In this document: positions 47,311-54,097 of the stretch, one piece after another
Position numbering within the stretch: position 1 is the first letter of the stretch
Layout: the number at the start of each line of letters is the position of its first letter
From: Clostridia bacterium
GTDB lineage: Bacteria; Bacillota; Clostridia; Christensenellales; Aristaeellaceae
Direction: 5' to 3'
Assembly: GCA_017434775.1 (NCBI GenBank)
Contig: JAFSGG010000032.1
Coordinates: 1 to 54,097 of the forward strand
Length of the DNA: 54,097 nt
The notes under the pieces: model-generated
Told to the model about the DNA's origin: nothing
Databases searched by the model: none
The model's input: the letters and a program-made list of their open reading frames with translations, nothing else
Made by a program: the position numbers and the translations under genes

Positions 47311-49911
47311 TTACGCTTTCACAGAAGCGACATAGCCTTCATTTTCGTCGGTATCGATAACGATCTCCTGCCCCGGCAGTACCTGGCCGGACACCAGCAG
47401 TTTTGCCGCCAGGGTTTCCACTTTGCTTTGCAGCAGGCGCTTCATGGGGCGTGCGCCATAGATGGGGTCATAGCCCTGGGCAATCAGCCGTTCCTTGGCG
47501 GCAGGAGTGAGGGAAAGAGAAAGCTGCTTCTGGCTGAGGCGCTTGCGCAGCCGTTCCAGCATCAGATTCATGATCTGCTCCACCTGATCTTTCTGCAGGG
47601 GAGTGAACATCAGGGTATCATCGATGCGGTTCAAAAACTCCGGACGGAAGTGGCTTTTGATGAGGGACTGCACGTTCTGCTTGGCTTCATCGGAAAGGTT
47701 ACCGTTTTCATCAATGCCCTCCAGAATCTGCAAAGAGCCCAGGTTGCTGGTCATGATGAGGATGGTATTGGTGAAGTCCACGGTGCGTCCCTGGCTGTCG
47801 GTGACCCGGCCGTCATCCAGAATCTGCAAAAGGATATTGAACACATCCGGGTGGGCCTTTTCCATTTCGTCAAAGAGCACCACGGCATAGGGCTGGCGGC
47901 GGACGGCTTCGGTAAGCTGACCGCCCTCTTCATAACCCACATAGCCGGGAGGTGCCCCGATGAGGCGGGAAACGGAGAATTTCTCCATGTATTCGGTCAT
48001 ATCGATACGGATGATGTTTTTTTCATCGTCAAAGAGGGCTTCGGCCAGCGCCTTGGCCAGCTCCGTTTTGCCAACGCCGGTGGGCCCCAGGAACAGGAAG
48101 GAGCCGATGGGTCGGTGTTCATCTGCAATGCCGGCCCGGCTGCGCAGGATGGCTTCGGAAACGGCGGTGACGGCCTCGTCCTGGCCGATGACCCGCTGAT
48201 GCAGCACGTTGGAAAGCCGCAGCAGTTTTTCCCGTTCTCCCTCCACCAGCTTGCTGACCGGGATCCCCGTCCAGCGGGCCATGATTTTTGCAATTTCTTC
48301 TTCCGTTACCCGGTCACGCAGCAGGGAGGCTTCTTCGGAAGGCTCCTTTTCGGCTGCTTCCAATTCAGCTTTCAGTTTGGGCAATTGACCATATTTCAGT
48401 TCGGCGGCCCGGTTCAGGTCATATTTGCGTTCAGCCTGTTCAATCTCGGCGTTCACCTGCTCCATCTCTTCCCGCAGGCGCTGCACTTTGCCGATATCGT
48501 CTTTTTCATTCTCCCATTTCGCCTGCATGGACTGGAACTGATCCCGCATATCGGATAGCTCCTTGCGCAGGGTTTCCAGCCGGGAGAGGGACAGCGCATC
48601 CGTTTCCTTTTGCAGCGCAGCTTCCTCAATTTCGTGCTGCATGATGCGGCGGCGGATATCGTCCAACTCCACCGGCATGGAATCCATTTCGGTACGGATC
48701 ATGGCGCAGGCTTCGTCGATGAGGTCGATGGCCTTGTCGGGCAGGAAACGATCGGTGATGTAACGGTTGGACAGGGTGGCAGCGGCAATGATGGCGGCGT
48801 CCTGAATTTTGACGCCGTGGAACACTTCGTAGCGTTCCTTCAGGCCGCGCAGGATGGAAATGGTGTCTTCCACCGTGGGTTCATTCACCAGCACGGGCTG
48901 GAAACGGCGTTCCAGCGCGGCATCCTTTTCCACATATTTGCGGTATTCATCCAGGGTGGTAGCGCCGATGCAGTGCAGTTCGCCCCGGGCCAGCATGGGC
49001 TTGAGCAGGTTTCCGGCATCCATGGCACCGTCGGTTTTGCCGGCGCCTACGATGGTGTGCAGTTCATCAATAAAGAGAATAATGCGCCCTTCACTCTTTT
49101 TGATTTCGGTGAGCACAGCTTTCAGCCGTTCCTCAAATTCCCCCCGGAACTTGGCCCCGGCAATGAGGGCTCCCATATCCAGGGAGAAAACGGAGCGGTC
49201 CTTCAGAGAATCCGGCACGTCTTTGCGCACAATGCGCAGAGCCAGCCCCTCTGCAATGGCGGTTTTGCCCACGCCGGGTTCGCCGATGAGGACAGGGTTA
49301 TTTTTGGTTTTCCGGCTGAGGATGCGGATCACATCCCGGATTTCGCTGTCCCGGCCAATGACGGGATCCAGTTTGCCTTTCCGTGCCAGTTCTACCAGAT
49401 CCGTGCCGTATTTGGCCAATACGTCATAGGTGTCTTCCGGATTTTCGCTGGTGACCCTGGCAGCGCCGCGAAGAGACGACAGGGCAGAAAGCACATCGTT
49501 TTCGTTGATCTTCATGGACTCAAACAGCGCTTTAATATCCCGGTCGGGCGCATCCATCAGGCCCAGGAACAGGTGTTCCACGGATACATAGTCGTCCCGC
49601 ATCTGTTCGGCCCGTTTCATGGCTGCCTGAATGGCTTTTTCCAAGGAAGTGCTGATGTAGACTTTGCCTTCTTCCCGGGCAGAAAGCTGTACTTTGGGCA
49701 AGCGCTGCAGCAGACTTTCTGCTGCTTGCAGCATTTTTTCCGCGGAAGCGGCGCACTTATTCATTAACTGGGGGATAAGGCCGTCCCTCTGGGAAAGCAG
49801 AGCATGGAGCAAGTGGGCCTGCTCCAGCTGCTGATGGCCATATTCCATGGCGGTACGCTGTGCGGACTGAATGGCTTCCATGGATTTTTGCGTGTATTGA
49901 TTGCCGTTCAT
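47311..49911 (-). CDS. clpB: ATP-dependent chaperone ClpB
   Basis: This 866-residue AAA+ disaggregase works with DnaK to rescue aggregated protein. It has an N-terminal Clp_N double repeat (residues ~1-150), first Walker A GEPGVGKT and DELHT, a long coiled-coil middle domain ([27 protein letters not shown]), second Walker A GPTGVGKT with the [12 protein letters not shown] sensor, and a C-terminal D2-small domain. The middle domain distinguishes ClpB from ClpC. Start at 49911 follows GAAAGAAGGATG. A CtsR-type operator lies directly upstream. Confidence 0.97.
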   Translation of the reverse strand: MNGNQYTQKSMEAIQSAQRTAMEYGHQQLEQAHLLHALLSQRDGLIPQLMNKCAASAEKMLQAAESLLQRLPKVQLSAREEGKVYISTSLEKAIQAAMKRAEQMRDDYVSVEHLFLGLMDAPDRDIKALFESMKINENDVLSALSSLRGAARVTSENPEDTYDVLAKYGTDLVELARKGKLDPVIGRDSEIRDVIRILSRKTKNNPVLIGEPGVGKTAIAEGLALRIVRKDVPDSLKDRSVFSLDMGALIAGAKFRGEFEERLKAVLTEIKKSEGRIILFIDELHTIVGAGKTDGAMDAGNLLKPMLARGELHCIGATTLDEYRKYVEKDAALERRFQPVLVNEPTVEDTISILRGLKERYEVFHGVKIQDAAIIAAATLSNRYITDRFLPDKAIDLIDEACAMIRTEMDSMPVELDDIRRRIMQHEIEEAALQKETDALSLSRLETLRKELSDMRDQFQSMQAKWENEKDDIGKVQRLREEMEQVNAEIEQAERKYDLNRAAELKYGQLPKLKAELEAAEKEPSEEASLLRDRVTEEEIAKIMARWTGIPVSKLVEGEREKLLRLSNVLHQRVIGQDEAVTAVSEAILRSRAGIADEHRPIGSFLFLGPTGVGKTELAKALAEALFDDEKNIIRIDMTEYMEKFSVSRLIGAPPGYVGYEEGGQLTEAVRRQPYAVVLFDEMEKAHPDVFNILLQILDDGRVTDSQGRTVDFTNTILIMTSNLGSLQILEGIDENGNLSDEAKQNVQSLIKSHFRPEFLNRIDDTLMFTPLQKDQVEQIMNLMLERLRKRLSQKQLSLSLTPAAKERLIAQGYDPIYGARPMKRLLQSKVETLAAKLLVSGQVLPGQEIVIDTDENEGYVASVKA

Positions 49912-49966
49912 TGGGCATCCTTCTTTCAATAATGAAATGTCGGAGAGTCATAATCTATTTGTTGAC

Positions 49967-49983
49967 TTTGACTTTCCTTGACC
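49967..49983 (-). promoter_or_regulatory. CtsR-type operator upstream of clpB
   Basis: On the minus strand GGTCAAG-GAA-AGTCAAA (arms 49977-49983 and 49967-49973) matches the CtsR heptad repeat RGTCAAA-NAN-RGTCAAA with one mismatch. A third GTCAA half-site follows at 49962-49966. It overlaps the region just downstream of the -10. No ctsR gene is in the window. Confidence 0.75.
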
Positions 49984-50011
49984 AATATAGCATATTTTCT
50001 GGATTTGTCAA
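49984..50011 (-). promoter_or_regulatory. promoter of clpB
   Basis: On the minus strand TTGACA (50006-50011), 16-bp spacer, TATATT (49984-49989). The CtsR box abuts its -10. Confidence 0.75.
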
Positions 50012-50075
50012 GGGTTTGTGCAGAAAAAGTTACGGGAAACAAAAATTTTTACTAAAAAAGTCGTACGAAAAATGA

Positions 50076-50104
50076 TTGTATTCAGCTTAAAAATGTGTTA
50101 TGCT
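50076..50104 (+). promoter_or_regulatory. promoter of the HAD phosphatase gene
   Basis: TTGTAT (50076-50081), 17 bp, TATGCT (50099-50104), close to the start codon at 50127. Confidence 0.6.
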
Positions 50105-50126
50105 ATAAAAGCGGAGGCATACCACC

Positions 50127-50729
50127 ATGGATGAAAGATTATTGAAGGCAAAAAACATTGTGTTTGACATTGGCAATGTGCTGCTGCGGTTCCGGCCGGA
50201 AAAGGTGTGTACCTTTTTTCCGGAGCATATGCGCAGTGAGATGCATGAAGCCATGTTTATGCCGGATATCGGCATGAGCCGATGGGACATGTTTGACCTG
50301 GGCGTGCCGGATAATGAAACCATTGCCAAGAGCATGGCGGAAGCGGCAGGGTTTAAAGAGGCAAAAGAAACCGTTCTGCAGTTTCTGGAAGCGTTTCCGC
50401 GTTTGATGGATGAAATGCCCTTGTACCGGATGTTGCCGGAACTGAAGGCAATGGGGAAGAGGATCTACGCGCTGACCAATTATCCTGAGCCGTCTTTCTC
50501 CCGTACGTTGGAATTGTACCCCCATCTGCAGCTGATGGATGGTGTGGTGGTTTCTTCCCGGGAGAAGATGAAAAAGCCGGATGAACGTATTTTTCGCCTG
50601 ATTGCAAAAAGATATGCCATTGTCCCGGAAGAAACATTGTTTATTGACGACAGAGCGGATAATATTGCTGCCGCTGCCCGGGTGGGGTACAAAACATGGC
50701 ATTATCAGATACCCACCGAAATGTTGTAA
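50127..50729 (+). CDS. HAD-superfamily phosphatase (YihX-like)
   Basis: This 200-residue HAD hydrolase has motif I as FDIGNVLLRF, where the usual second Asp of DxDx[TV] is Gly-Asn, as in the YihX/epoxide-hydrolase-N-terminal subgroup. Motif II is ALTNYP, motif III K-K-P-D-E-R-I-F, and motif IV LFIDDRADNIAAAARVG. These proteins act as sugar-phosphate phosphatases. A C1 helical cap separates motifs I and II. The start follows GCGGAGGCATACCACC. It is monocistronic, divergent from clpB, with the lipoprotein gene 107 bp downstream. Confidence 0.9.
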   Translation: MDERLLKAKNIVFDIGNVLLRFRPEKVCTFFPEHMRSEMHEAMFMPDIGMSRWDMFDLGVPDNETIAKSMAEAAGFKEAKETVLQFLEAFPRLMDEMPLYRMLPELKAMGKRIYALTNYPEPSFSRTLELYPHLQLMDGVVVSSREKMKKPDERIFRLIAKRYAIVPEETLFIDDRADNIAAAARVGYKTWHYQIPTEML

Positions 50730-50776
50730 GAAAAAATTACCAGAGAACGGAACAAAAGCCCCTTTTGTTTCGTCAA

Positions 50777-50782
50777 TATAAT
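50777..50782 (+). promoter_or_regulatory. -10 element of the lipoprotein gene
   Basis: A perfect TATAAT lies 54 bp upstream of the lipoprotein start. The -35 is weak. Confidence 0.5.
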
Positions 50783-50836
50783 GAACGAGTCATTTGGCAG
50801 ATAAACTGCATGGATAATCGGAAGGAAGGATGACCC

Positions 50837-52546
50837 ATGAACAATCGCCGTATGGTAAAATGGCTGCTGGCAGCAATGCTGGTGGTATTGTCCCTGACAC
50901 TGACCGGCTGCTATGAAACGCCGGATATTCAGACGGGCGGCAATGCCAACAATGGCATCGGGGCGTTCCCCACATTTGCAGCGGCCACCACCAGGCCCCC
51001 TGTTCCCACCAATGCACCGGTGACCCCCAATATCAATGTGCCCGTGAATACGCCTTCGGGCGGCGGGATGGTTGTTTTGCCCACGCAGAGCGGCAATACC
51101 GGCAACTGGGGTCCTGTTGTGCTGCCCACCATTCCCGGCAGCACCGGCAATACCGGCGCAACCATTACCATGCCGCCTGCCACAAGCAGCGCTACGCCTG
51201 CTGCAGTCAGCGGGCCGTTGAAGCTGGGGTCCCAGGGCGAACTGGTTCGTGAAATGCAGCGCCAGCTGAAGAATCTTGGCTTTTACACAGGTCAGGCGGA
51301 CGGCGATTTCGGCCCTGCCACCGAAGAAGCCCTGAAGGCTTTCCAGAAACAGTACGGGCTGGCCGTTGACGGCGTGGCCGGTACGGAAACCCTCACCAAG
51401 CTGGCCGGTGCCAAGGCTACCATGAAGCCTGCCGTGACGGCTACGCCCGCTGCTTCCCTGAAGCTTGGCAGCACCGGTGAAAACGTGCGCACGGTGCAGC
51501 GCCGGCTGAAGGATTTGAAGTTCTATAACGGTTCTGTTGACGGCGATTTTGGCGAAGGAACCGAAGAAGCCGTGAAACGCTTCCAGAAGCAGTATGGCCT
51601 GGATGTGGACGGTAAAGTGGGCGCTGCCACCCTGGAAGCGCTGCGTAACGCCCGGGCGACGGCCAAGCCTGCTTATCTGCCCGTGACGCCTACGCCCCGT
51701 CCCACTGCCACCCCTGCATTCAGCCAGAACACTTATCTGCGCAACGGCAATTCCGGCAGCGATGTAAGAAAAATGCAGGAACGTCTCATTTCTTTGGGTT
51801 ACCTTTCCGGTGAGCCCACCGGCCGTTTTGATGATGCCACCGAAGCAGGCGTGATCGCATTCCAGCGCCGCCATACCGATTATGCGGACGGCGTGGCCGG
51901 TCCCGATACGCTGAAGAAGCTTTATTCTTCTTCTGCCCGTTCTACCTCTTCCGCCGCTGCGGTGATCGGCGTTTCGCTGAAAGCTGGCAGTGAAGGCACC
52001 GTTGTGCGTAATGTGCAGACCCGGCTCAAGTCCCTGGGTTACTACAAGGGTTCCGTGGACGGCTCCTATGGCACCGGTACGGAAGAAGCGGTGAAGGCTT
52101 TCCAGAAGGCCAACGGCCTGAAGGCAGACGGCAAGGCCGGCGCCGATACGCTGAACAAACTCTACTCTGATAATGTGAAGACGGCAGCTCAGGCCCGTGC
52201 TACGGCCACGCCCAAGCCTCGTCCCACCGCCCGGCCCACGGCAACACCCTATCGTACGGCCACGCCGCTGCCTGCCGGCACCTGGGTGAAGGTAACCCCC
52301 AATCCCAGTGAAGATATCATTTATGTGACGCTGCGTCCCGGTTATTACGGCACGCCCGTTGAAAAAATGCAGGAAGCGCTGAAAGAACAGGGCTACTACA
52401 GCGGTGTGACCGATGGTTATTATGGGACCGGTACCGAAGCAGCTGTGAAGAAGTTCCAGACCCGGCACGGTCTCAGTGCTGACGGTGTGGCCGGCCCGGC
52501 AACGCTGCGGTATCTGTACTACGGCGCATTCCCGGATGGAGCCTGA
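50837..52546 (+). CDS. lipoprotein with five peptidoglycan-binding (PGB) repeats
   Basis: This 569-residue lipoprotein has signal II with lipobox LTGC (Cys25). After a Thr/Pro-rich linker (residues ~30-125), five PG_binding_1 repeats follow, each ~60 residues, with the pattern V-x-x-x-Q-x-x-L-K-x-L-G-(F/Y)-Y-x-G-x-x-D-G-x-(F/Y)-G-x-x-T-E-x-A-V-K-x-F-Q. Repeats 2 and 3, and 4 and 5, are separated by TP-rich linkers (TPTPRPTATPAF; TPKPRPTARPTATPYRTATP). No hydrolase domain is present, so it probably anchors to the cell wall or spore peptidoglycan. Start follows GGAAGGATGACCC. Confidence 0.9.
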   Translation: MNNRRMVKWLLAAMLVVLSLTLTGCYETPDIQTGGNANNGIGAFPTFAAATTRPPVPTNAPVTPNINVPVNTPSGGGMVVLPTQSGNTGNWGPVVLPTIPGSTGNTGATITMPPATSSATPAAVSGPLKLGSQGELVREMQRQLKNLGFYTGQADGDFGPATEEALKAFQKQYGLAVDGVAGTETLTKLAGAKATMKPAVTATPAASLKLGSTGENVRTVQRRLKDLKFYNGSVDGDFGEGTEEAVKRFQKQYGLDVDGKVGAATLEALRNARATAKPAYLPVTPTPRPTATPAFSQNTYLRNGNSGSDVRKMQERLISLGYLSGEPTGRFDDATEAGVIAFQRRHTDYADGVAGPDTLKKLYSSSARSTSSAAAVIGVSLKAGSEGTVVRNVQTRLKSLGYYKGSVDGSYGTGTEEAVKAFQKANGLKADGKAGADTLNKLYSDNVKTAAQARATATPKPRPTARPTATPYRTATPLPAGTWVKVTPNPSEDIIYVTLRPGYYGTPVEKMQEALKEQGYYSGVTDGYYGTGTEAAVKKFQTRHGLSADGVAGPATLRYLYYGAFPDGA

Positions 52547-52564
52547 TACATAAAGCATAATCAA

Positions 52565-52597
52565 AACCCCCGTTTCCATCAAGGAGACGGGGGTTAT
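52565..52597 (+). terminator. intrinsic terminator of the lipoprotein gene
   Basis: A 13-bp stem with one wobble pair, AACCCCCGTTTCC (52565-52577) with GGAGACGGGGGTT (52583-52595), is followed by ATTTTG. The A-run at 52563-52566 could serve the opposite gene. Confidence 0.85.
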
Positions 52598-52632
52598 TTT
52601 GATATTGGCTGAAAAAAGGGAGCGTACTTTGA

Positions 52633-53031
52633 TTACAGTTCAATCAGGGAAAGCCCCTGCTCCATGGCATCCTTTATTTTCAGAAGAGCTTCCACAGCTT
52701 CTTCCTTGGTTTTATAGGCACACAGGTTGTTCCAACTGCTGATGCGGGTCTGCACCTGCAAGGTGGTGCCGTCAATGCGCAAGCCGCCGTAACAGGGATA
52801 CAGCCGGGTTTTATCCGGGCTGAGCACCTTGGTGCGTTGCCGGGGCTGAATCACGGTGCCGTCTTTGAGAACAAACTGATGATTATGCAGAATTTCTTCC
52901 ATGCCTTCGGCGAAAAATTCGCTGATGGAATCGCTGATCAATTCCTGCAGCTTGTCTTCCAATTCCTCCCGCATATCCTCCAGGGCGTCTTCCAGCAGGA
53001 CTTGCAGATCATCCATCATTTCGTTATCCAT
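52633..53031 (-). CDS. unknown small protein in the deoB-pnp operon
   Basis: I do not recognise a family. The 132-residue protein has an acidic, heptad-like N-terminal half (LQVLLEDALEDMREELEDKLQELISDSISEFFAE, probably a coiled coil or helical bundle) and a C-terminal half with beta-prone segments (QFVLKDGTVIQPRQRTKVL; LYPCYGGLRIDGTTLQVQTRI) and a final helix. It starts 12 bp after the pnp stop on the same strand, so it is the third gene of deoB-pnp. The ribosome binding site is AGGGTGAACG. The coding call rests on operon position, length and clean start. Confidence 0.75.
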   Translation of the reverse strand: MDNEMMDDLQVLLEDALEDMREELEDKLQELISDSISEFFAEGMEEILHNHQFVLKDGTVIQPRQRTKVLSPDKTRLYPCYGGLRIDGTTLQVQTRISSWNNLCAYKTKEEAVEALLKIKDAMEQGLSLIEL

Positions 53032-53043
53032 AGTCGTTCACCC

Positions 53044-53859
53044 TTACATTTTTTCGATTACGGCGGTAACAAGGGCGGCAAAGCTGTCCCGGGCTTTGAG
53101 CCCCATTTCCATCACTTCCTGATGATTGATGGGCTGGTCCAGCACGCCGGCAGCCATATTGGTGAGGCAGGAAATACCCAGCACCTGCATGCCGCAGTGG
53201 TTGGCCACAATGGTTTCGGGCACCGTACTCATGCCCACGGCATCGCCGCCCAGGGTACGTACCATGCGGATCTCCGCTGGGGTTTCGTAGCAGGGGCCGC
53301 TCATCCAGGTGTACACACCCTGCTGCAGGGGAATGTTCAGCTCTTTGGCACAATCAAGGGCGAGGGCGCGCAGTTCCTTATGGAAAGCATTGCTCATATC
53401 CGGGAAACGAGGGCCGAATTCGCTGAGGTTTTTGCCGATCAGGGGGTTCATCCCGGAAAGGTTGATAAAATCGGTGATGAGCATCAGATCGCCGGGGTAG
53501 AAAGCGGTATTGACCGCCCCGGCGGCATTGGTGACGATGAGCTTTTTCACGCCAAGCTTTGCCATGACCCGGATGGGCAGGGTCACATCCTGCATGGGAT
53601 GGCCTTCGTAGGCGTGGAAGCGGCCGCTCATGACCAGAATACGTTTGCCGCCCTTGAGACCGGTGGAAAGCACACCGGCGTGGCCTTGCACGGAAACGGA
53701 AGGGAAGCCGGGAATTTCGGAGTAGGGGATGGAGCGGGTGTCGGAAAGGGTATTGCCGAAATCGCCCAGGCCGCTGCCCAGGATGACGGCGATTTCTGCC
53801 GTGCCAATTTTTTCTTCAATGGCTTTGGCAGCCAGTGCGATGCGTTCCATATAATCCAT
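53044..53859 (-). CDS. punA: purine-nucleoside phosphorylase
   Basis: This 271-residue trimeric-type phosphorylase splits purine nucleosides into base and ribose-1-phosphate. Motifs are VILGSGLG (phosphate loop), GHAGVLSTGLKGGKRILVMSGRFHAYEG, VTNAAGAVNTAFYPGDLMLITDFIN, YTWMSGPCYETPAEIRMVRTLGGDAVGMSTVPE and a C-terminal VTAVIEKM. ATG 53859 starts 3 bp after the phosphopentomutase stop, with TTGGAGGG upstream. It and phosphopentomutase feed nucleoside sugars into the pentose phosphate pathway. Confidence 0.97.
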   Translation of the reverse strand: MDYMERIALAAKAIEEKIGTAEIAVILGSGLGDFGNTLSDTRSIPYSEIPGFPSVSVQGHAGVLSTGLKGGKRILVMSGRFHAYEGHPMQDVTLPIRVMAKLGVKKLIVTNAAGAVNTAFYPGDLMLITDFINLSGMNPLIGKNLSEFGPRFPDMSNAFHKELRALALDCAKELNIPLQQGVYTWMSGPCYETPAEIRMVRTLGGDAVGMSTVPETIVANHCGMQVLGISCLTNMAAGVLDQPINHQEVMEMGLKARDSFAALVTAVIEKM

Positions 53860-53862
53860 GGT

Positions 53863-54097
53863 TCAGCCCTCCAAATCGTTGGCGAAGGAGTGGGCTGCAA
53901 AATGCGCCTCTGCCCCCAGATAGTCACAGATGGTAGCGGCCAGATCCGCATAGGTTTCCCGGGTGCCGATGGAAGAAAGGCCGTCCATGCCCTTTTTCCA
54001 GCAGAGGATGGGAATGTATTCCCGGGTGTGATCGGTGCCCTTGAAGGCGGGATCGCAGCCGTGATCGGCGGTGATGATGAGCAGGTCGTCATCACCC
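53863..54097 (-). CDS. deoB: phosphopentomutase, C-terminal fragment
   Basis: The last 77 codons of a gene running off the right edge. The visible part reads LLIITADHGCDPAFKGTDHTREYIPILCW, the metal-binding TADHGxDP...TDHTRE signature of DeoB, and ends with LGAEAHFAAHSFANDLEG before TGA (53863-53865). The enzyme converts (deoxy)ribose-1-phosphate to the 5-phosphate. It directly precedes punA by 3 bp, the classic nucleoside salvage arrangement. Confidence 0.95.
   Translation of the reverse strand, partial: GDDDLLIITADHGCDPAFKGTDHTREYIPILCWKKGMDGLSSIGTRETYADLAATICDYLGAEAHFAAHSFANDLEG

Overview
The window looks like a chromosomal segment of an anaerobic Clostridia-type Firmicute (probably gut-associated, GC roughly 50%). 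The reasons are gene content and signals: a 56-residue 2[4Fe-4S] ferredoxin, the DUF512-der-plsY gene order, pcrA-ligA, a DUF1292 protein next to uvrC, a YlbJ-like membrane protein, a BlaI/M56 pair, a CtsR-type operator before clpB, strong purine-rich ribosome binding sites, and many TTGnnn-17-TATAAT promoters and intrinsic terminators. No tRNA, rRNA, insertion sequence, prophage or CRISPR array was seen. Both edges cut genes: an ECF sigma factor on the left and phosphopentomutase on the right.

Layout. 1-2700: partial ECF sigma factor, secreted calcium-loop protein, FMN alpha-hydroxyacid-oxidase homologue overlapped with a Nudix hydrolase, ferredoxin. 2770-8670 (minus strand): WG-repeat exoprotein, then the operon mrfA - aldehyde dehydrogenase - SpoU methyltransferase - TIGR01440 protein. 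8724-14061: nitroreductase, tadA, PrsA-like foldase, and a 905-residue sensor/GGDEF/EAL protein. 14124-17307 (minus): unknown protein - RluA-type pseudouridine synthase - HAD - GNAT operon. 17397-25021 (minus): pcrA-ligA, then DUF512-der-plsY. 25251-31114 (plus): typA, BlaI/M56 regulatory pair, then methyltransferase - phosphatase - small HGS-motif protein. 31169-32218: phosphofructokinase. 32505-34585 (plus): GGDEF protein with a ribbon-helix-helix tail, then a structured RNA leader and a CNNM/CBS membrane protein. 34633-39887 (minus): ACT-ACT-metallo-beta-lactamase protein, then the operon DUF1292 - uvrC - NYN/OST-HTH - DUF2284. 40058-44787: murC, ackA, YlbJ-like protein, KDG kinase. 44906-47135: ECF sigma factor and its likely membrane anti-sigma factor. 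47311-54097: clpB, HAD phosphatase, peptidoglycan-binding lipoprotein, then deoB-pnp and a small unknown.

Most genes are housekeeping: DNA repair and replication (mrfA, ligA, pcrA, uvrC), translation and RNA modification (tadA, rluA-type, spoU-type, der, typA), envelope (murC, plsY, prsA-like, PG-binding lipoprotein), central carbon metabolism (pfk, ackA, KDG kinase) and purine salvage (deoB, pnp).

The most unusual material is regulatory. (1) A GGDEF domain is fused to a C-terminal ribbon-helix-helix DNA-binding segment, and its own promoter carries three identical 8-bp palindromes. (2) A roughly 135-nt structured leader ending in a terminator precedes the CNNM/CBS protein. (3) A BlaI/M56 pair has three ACA-nn-TGT dyads upstream but a non-penicillin-binding sensor domain. 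(4) Two ACT domains are fused to a metallo-beta-lactamase domain. (5) A second c-di-GMP-type protein combines a periplasmic-binding-like sensor, a degenerate GGDEF and an intact-looking EAL domain.
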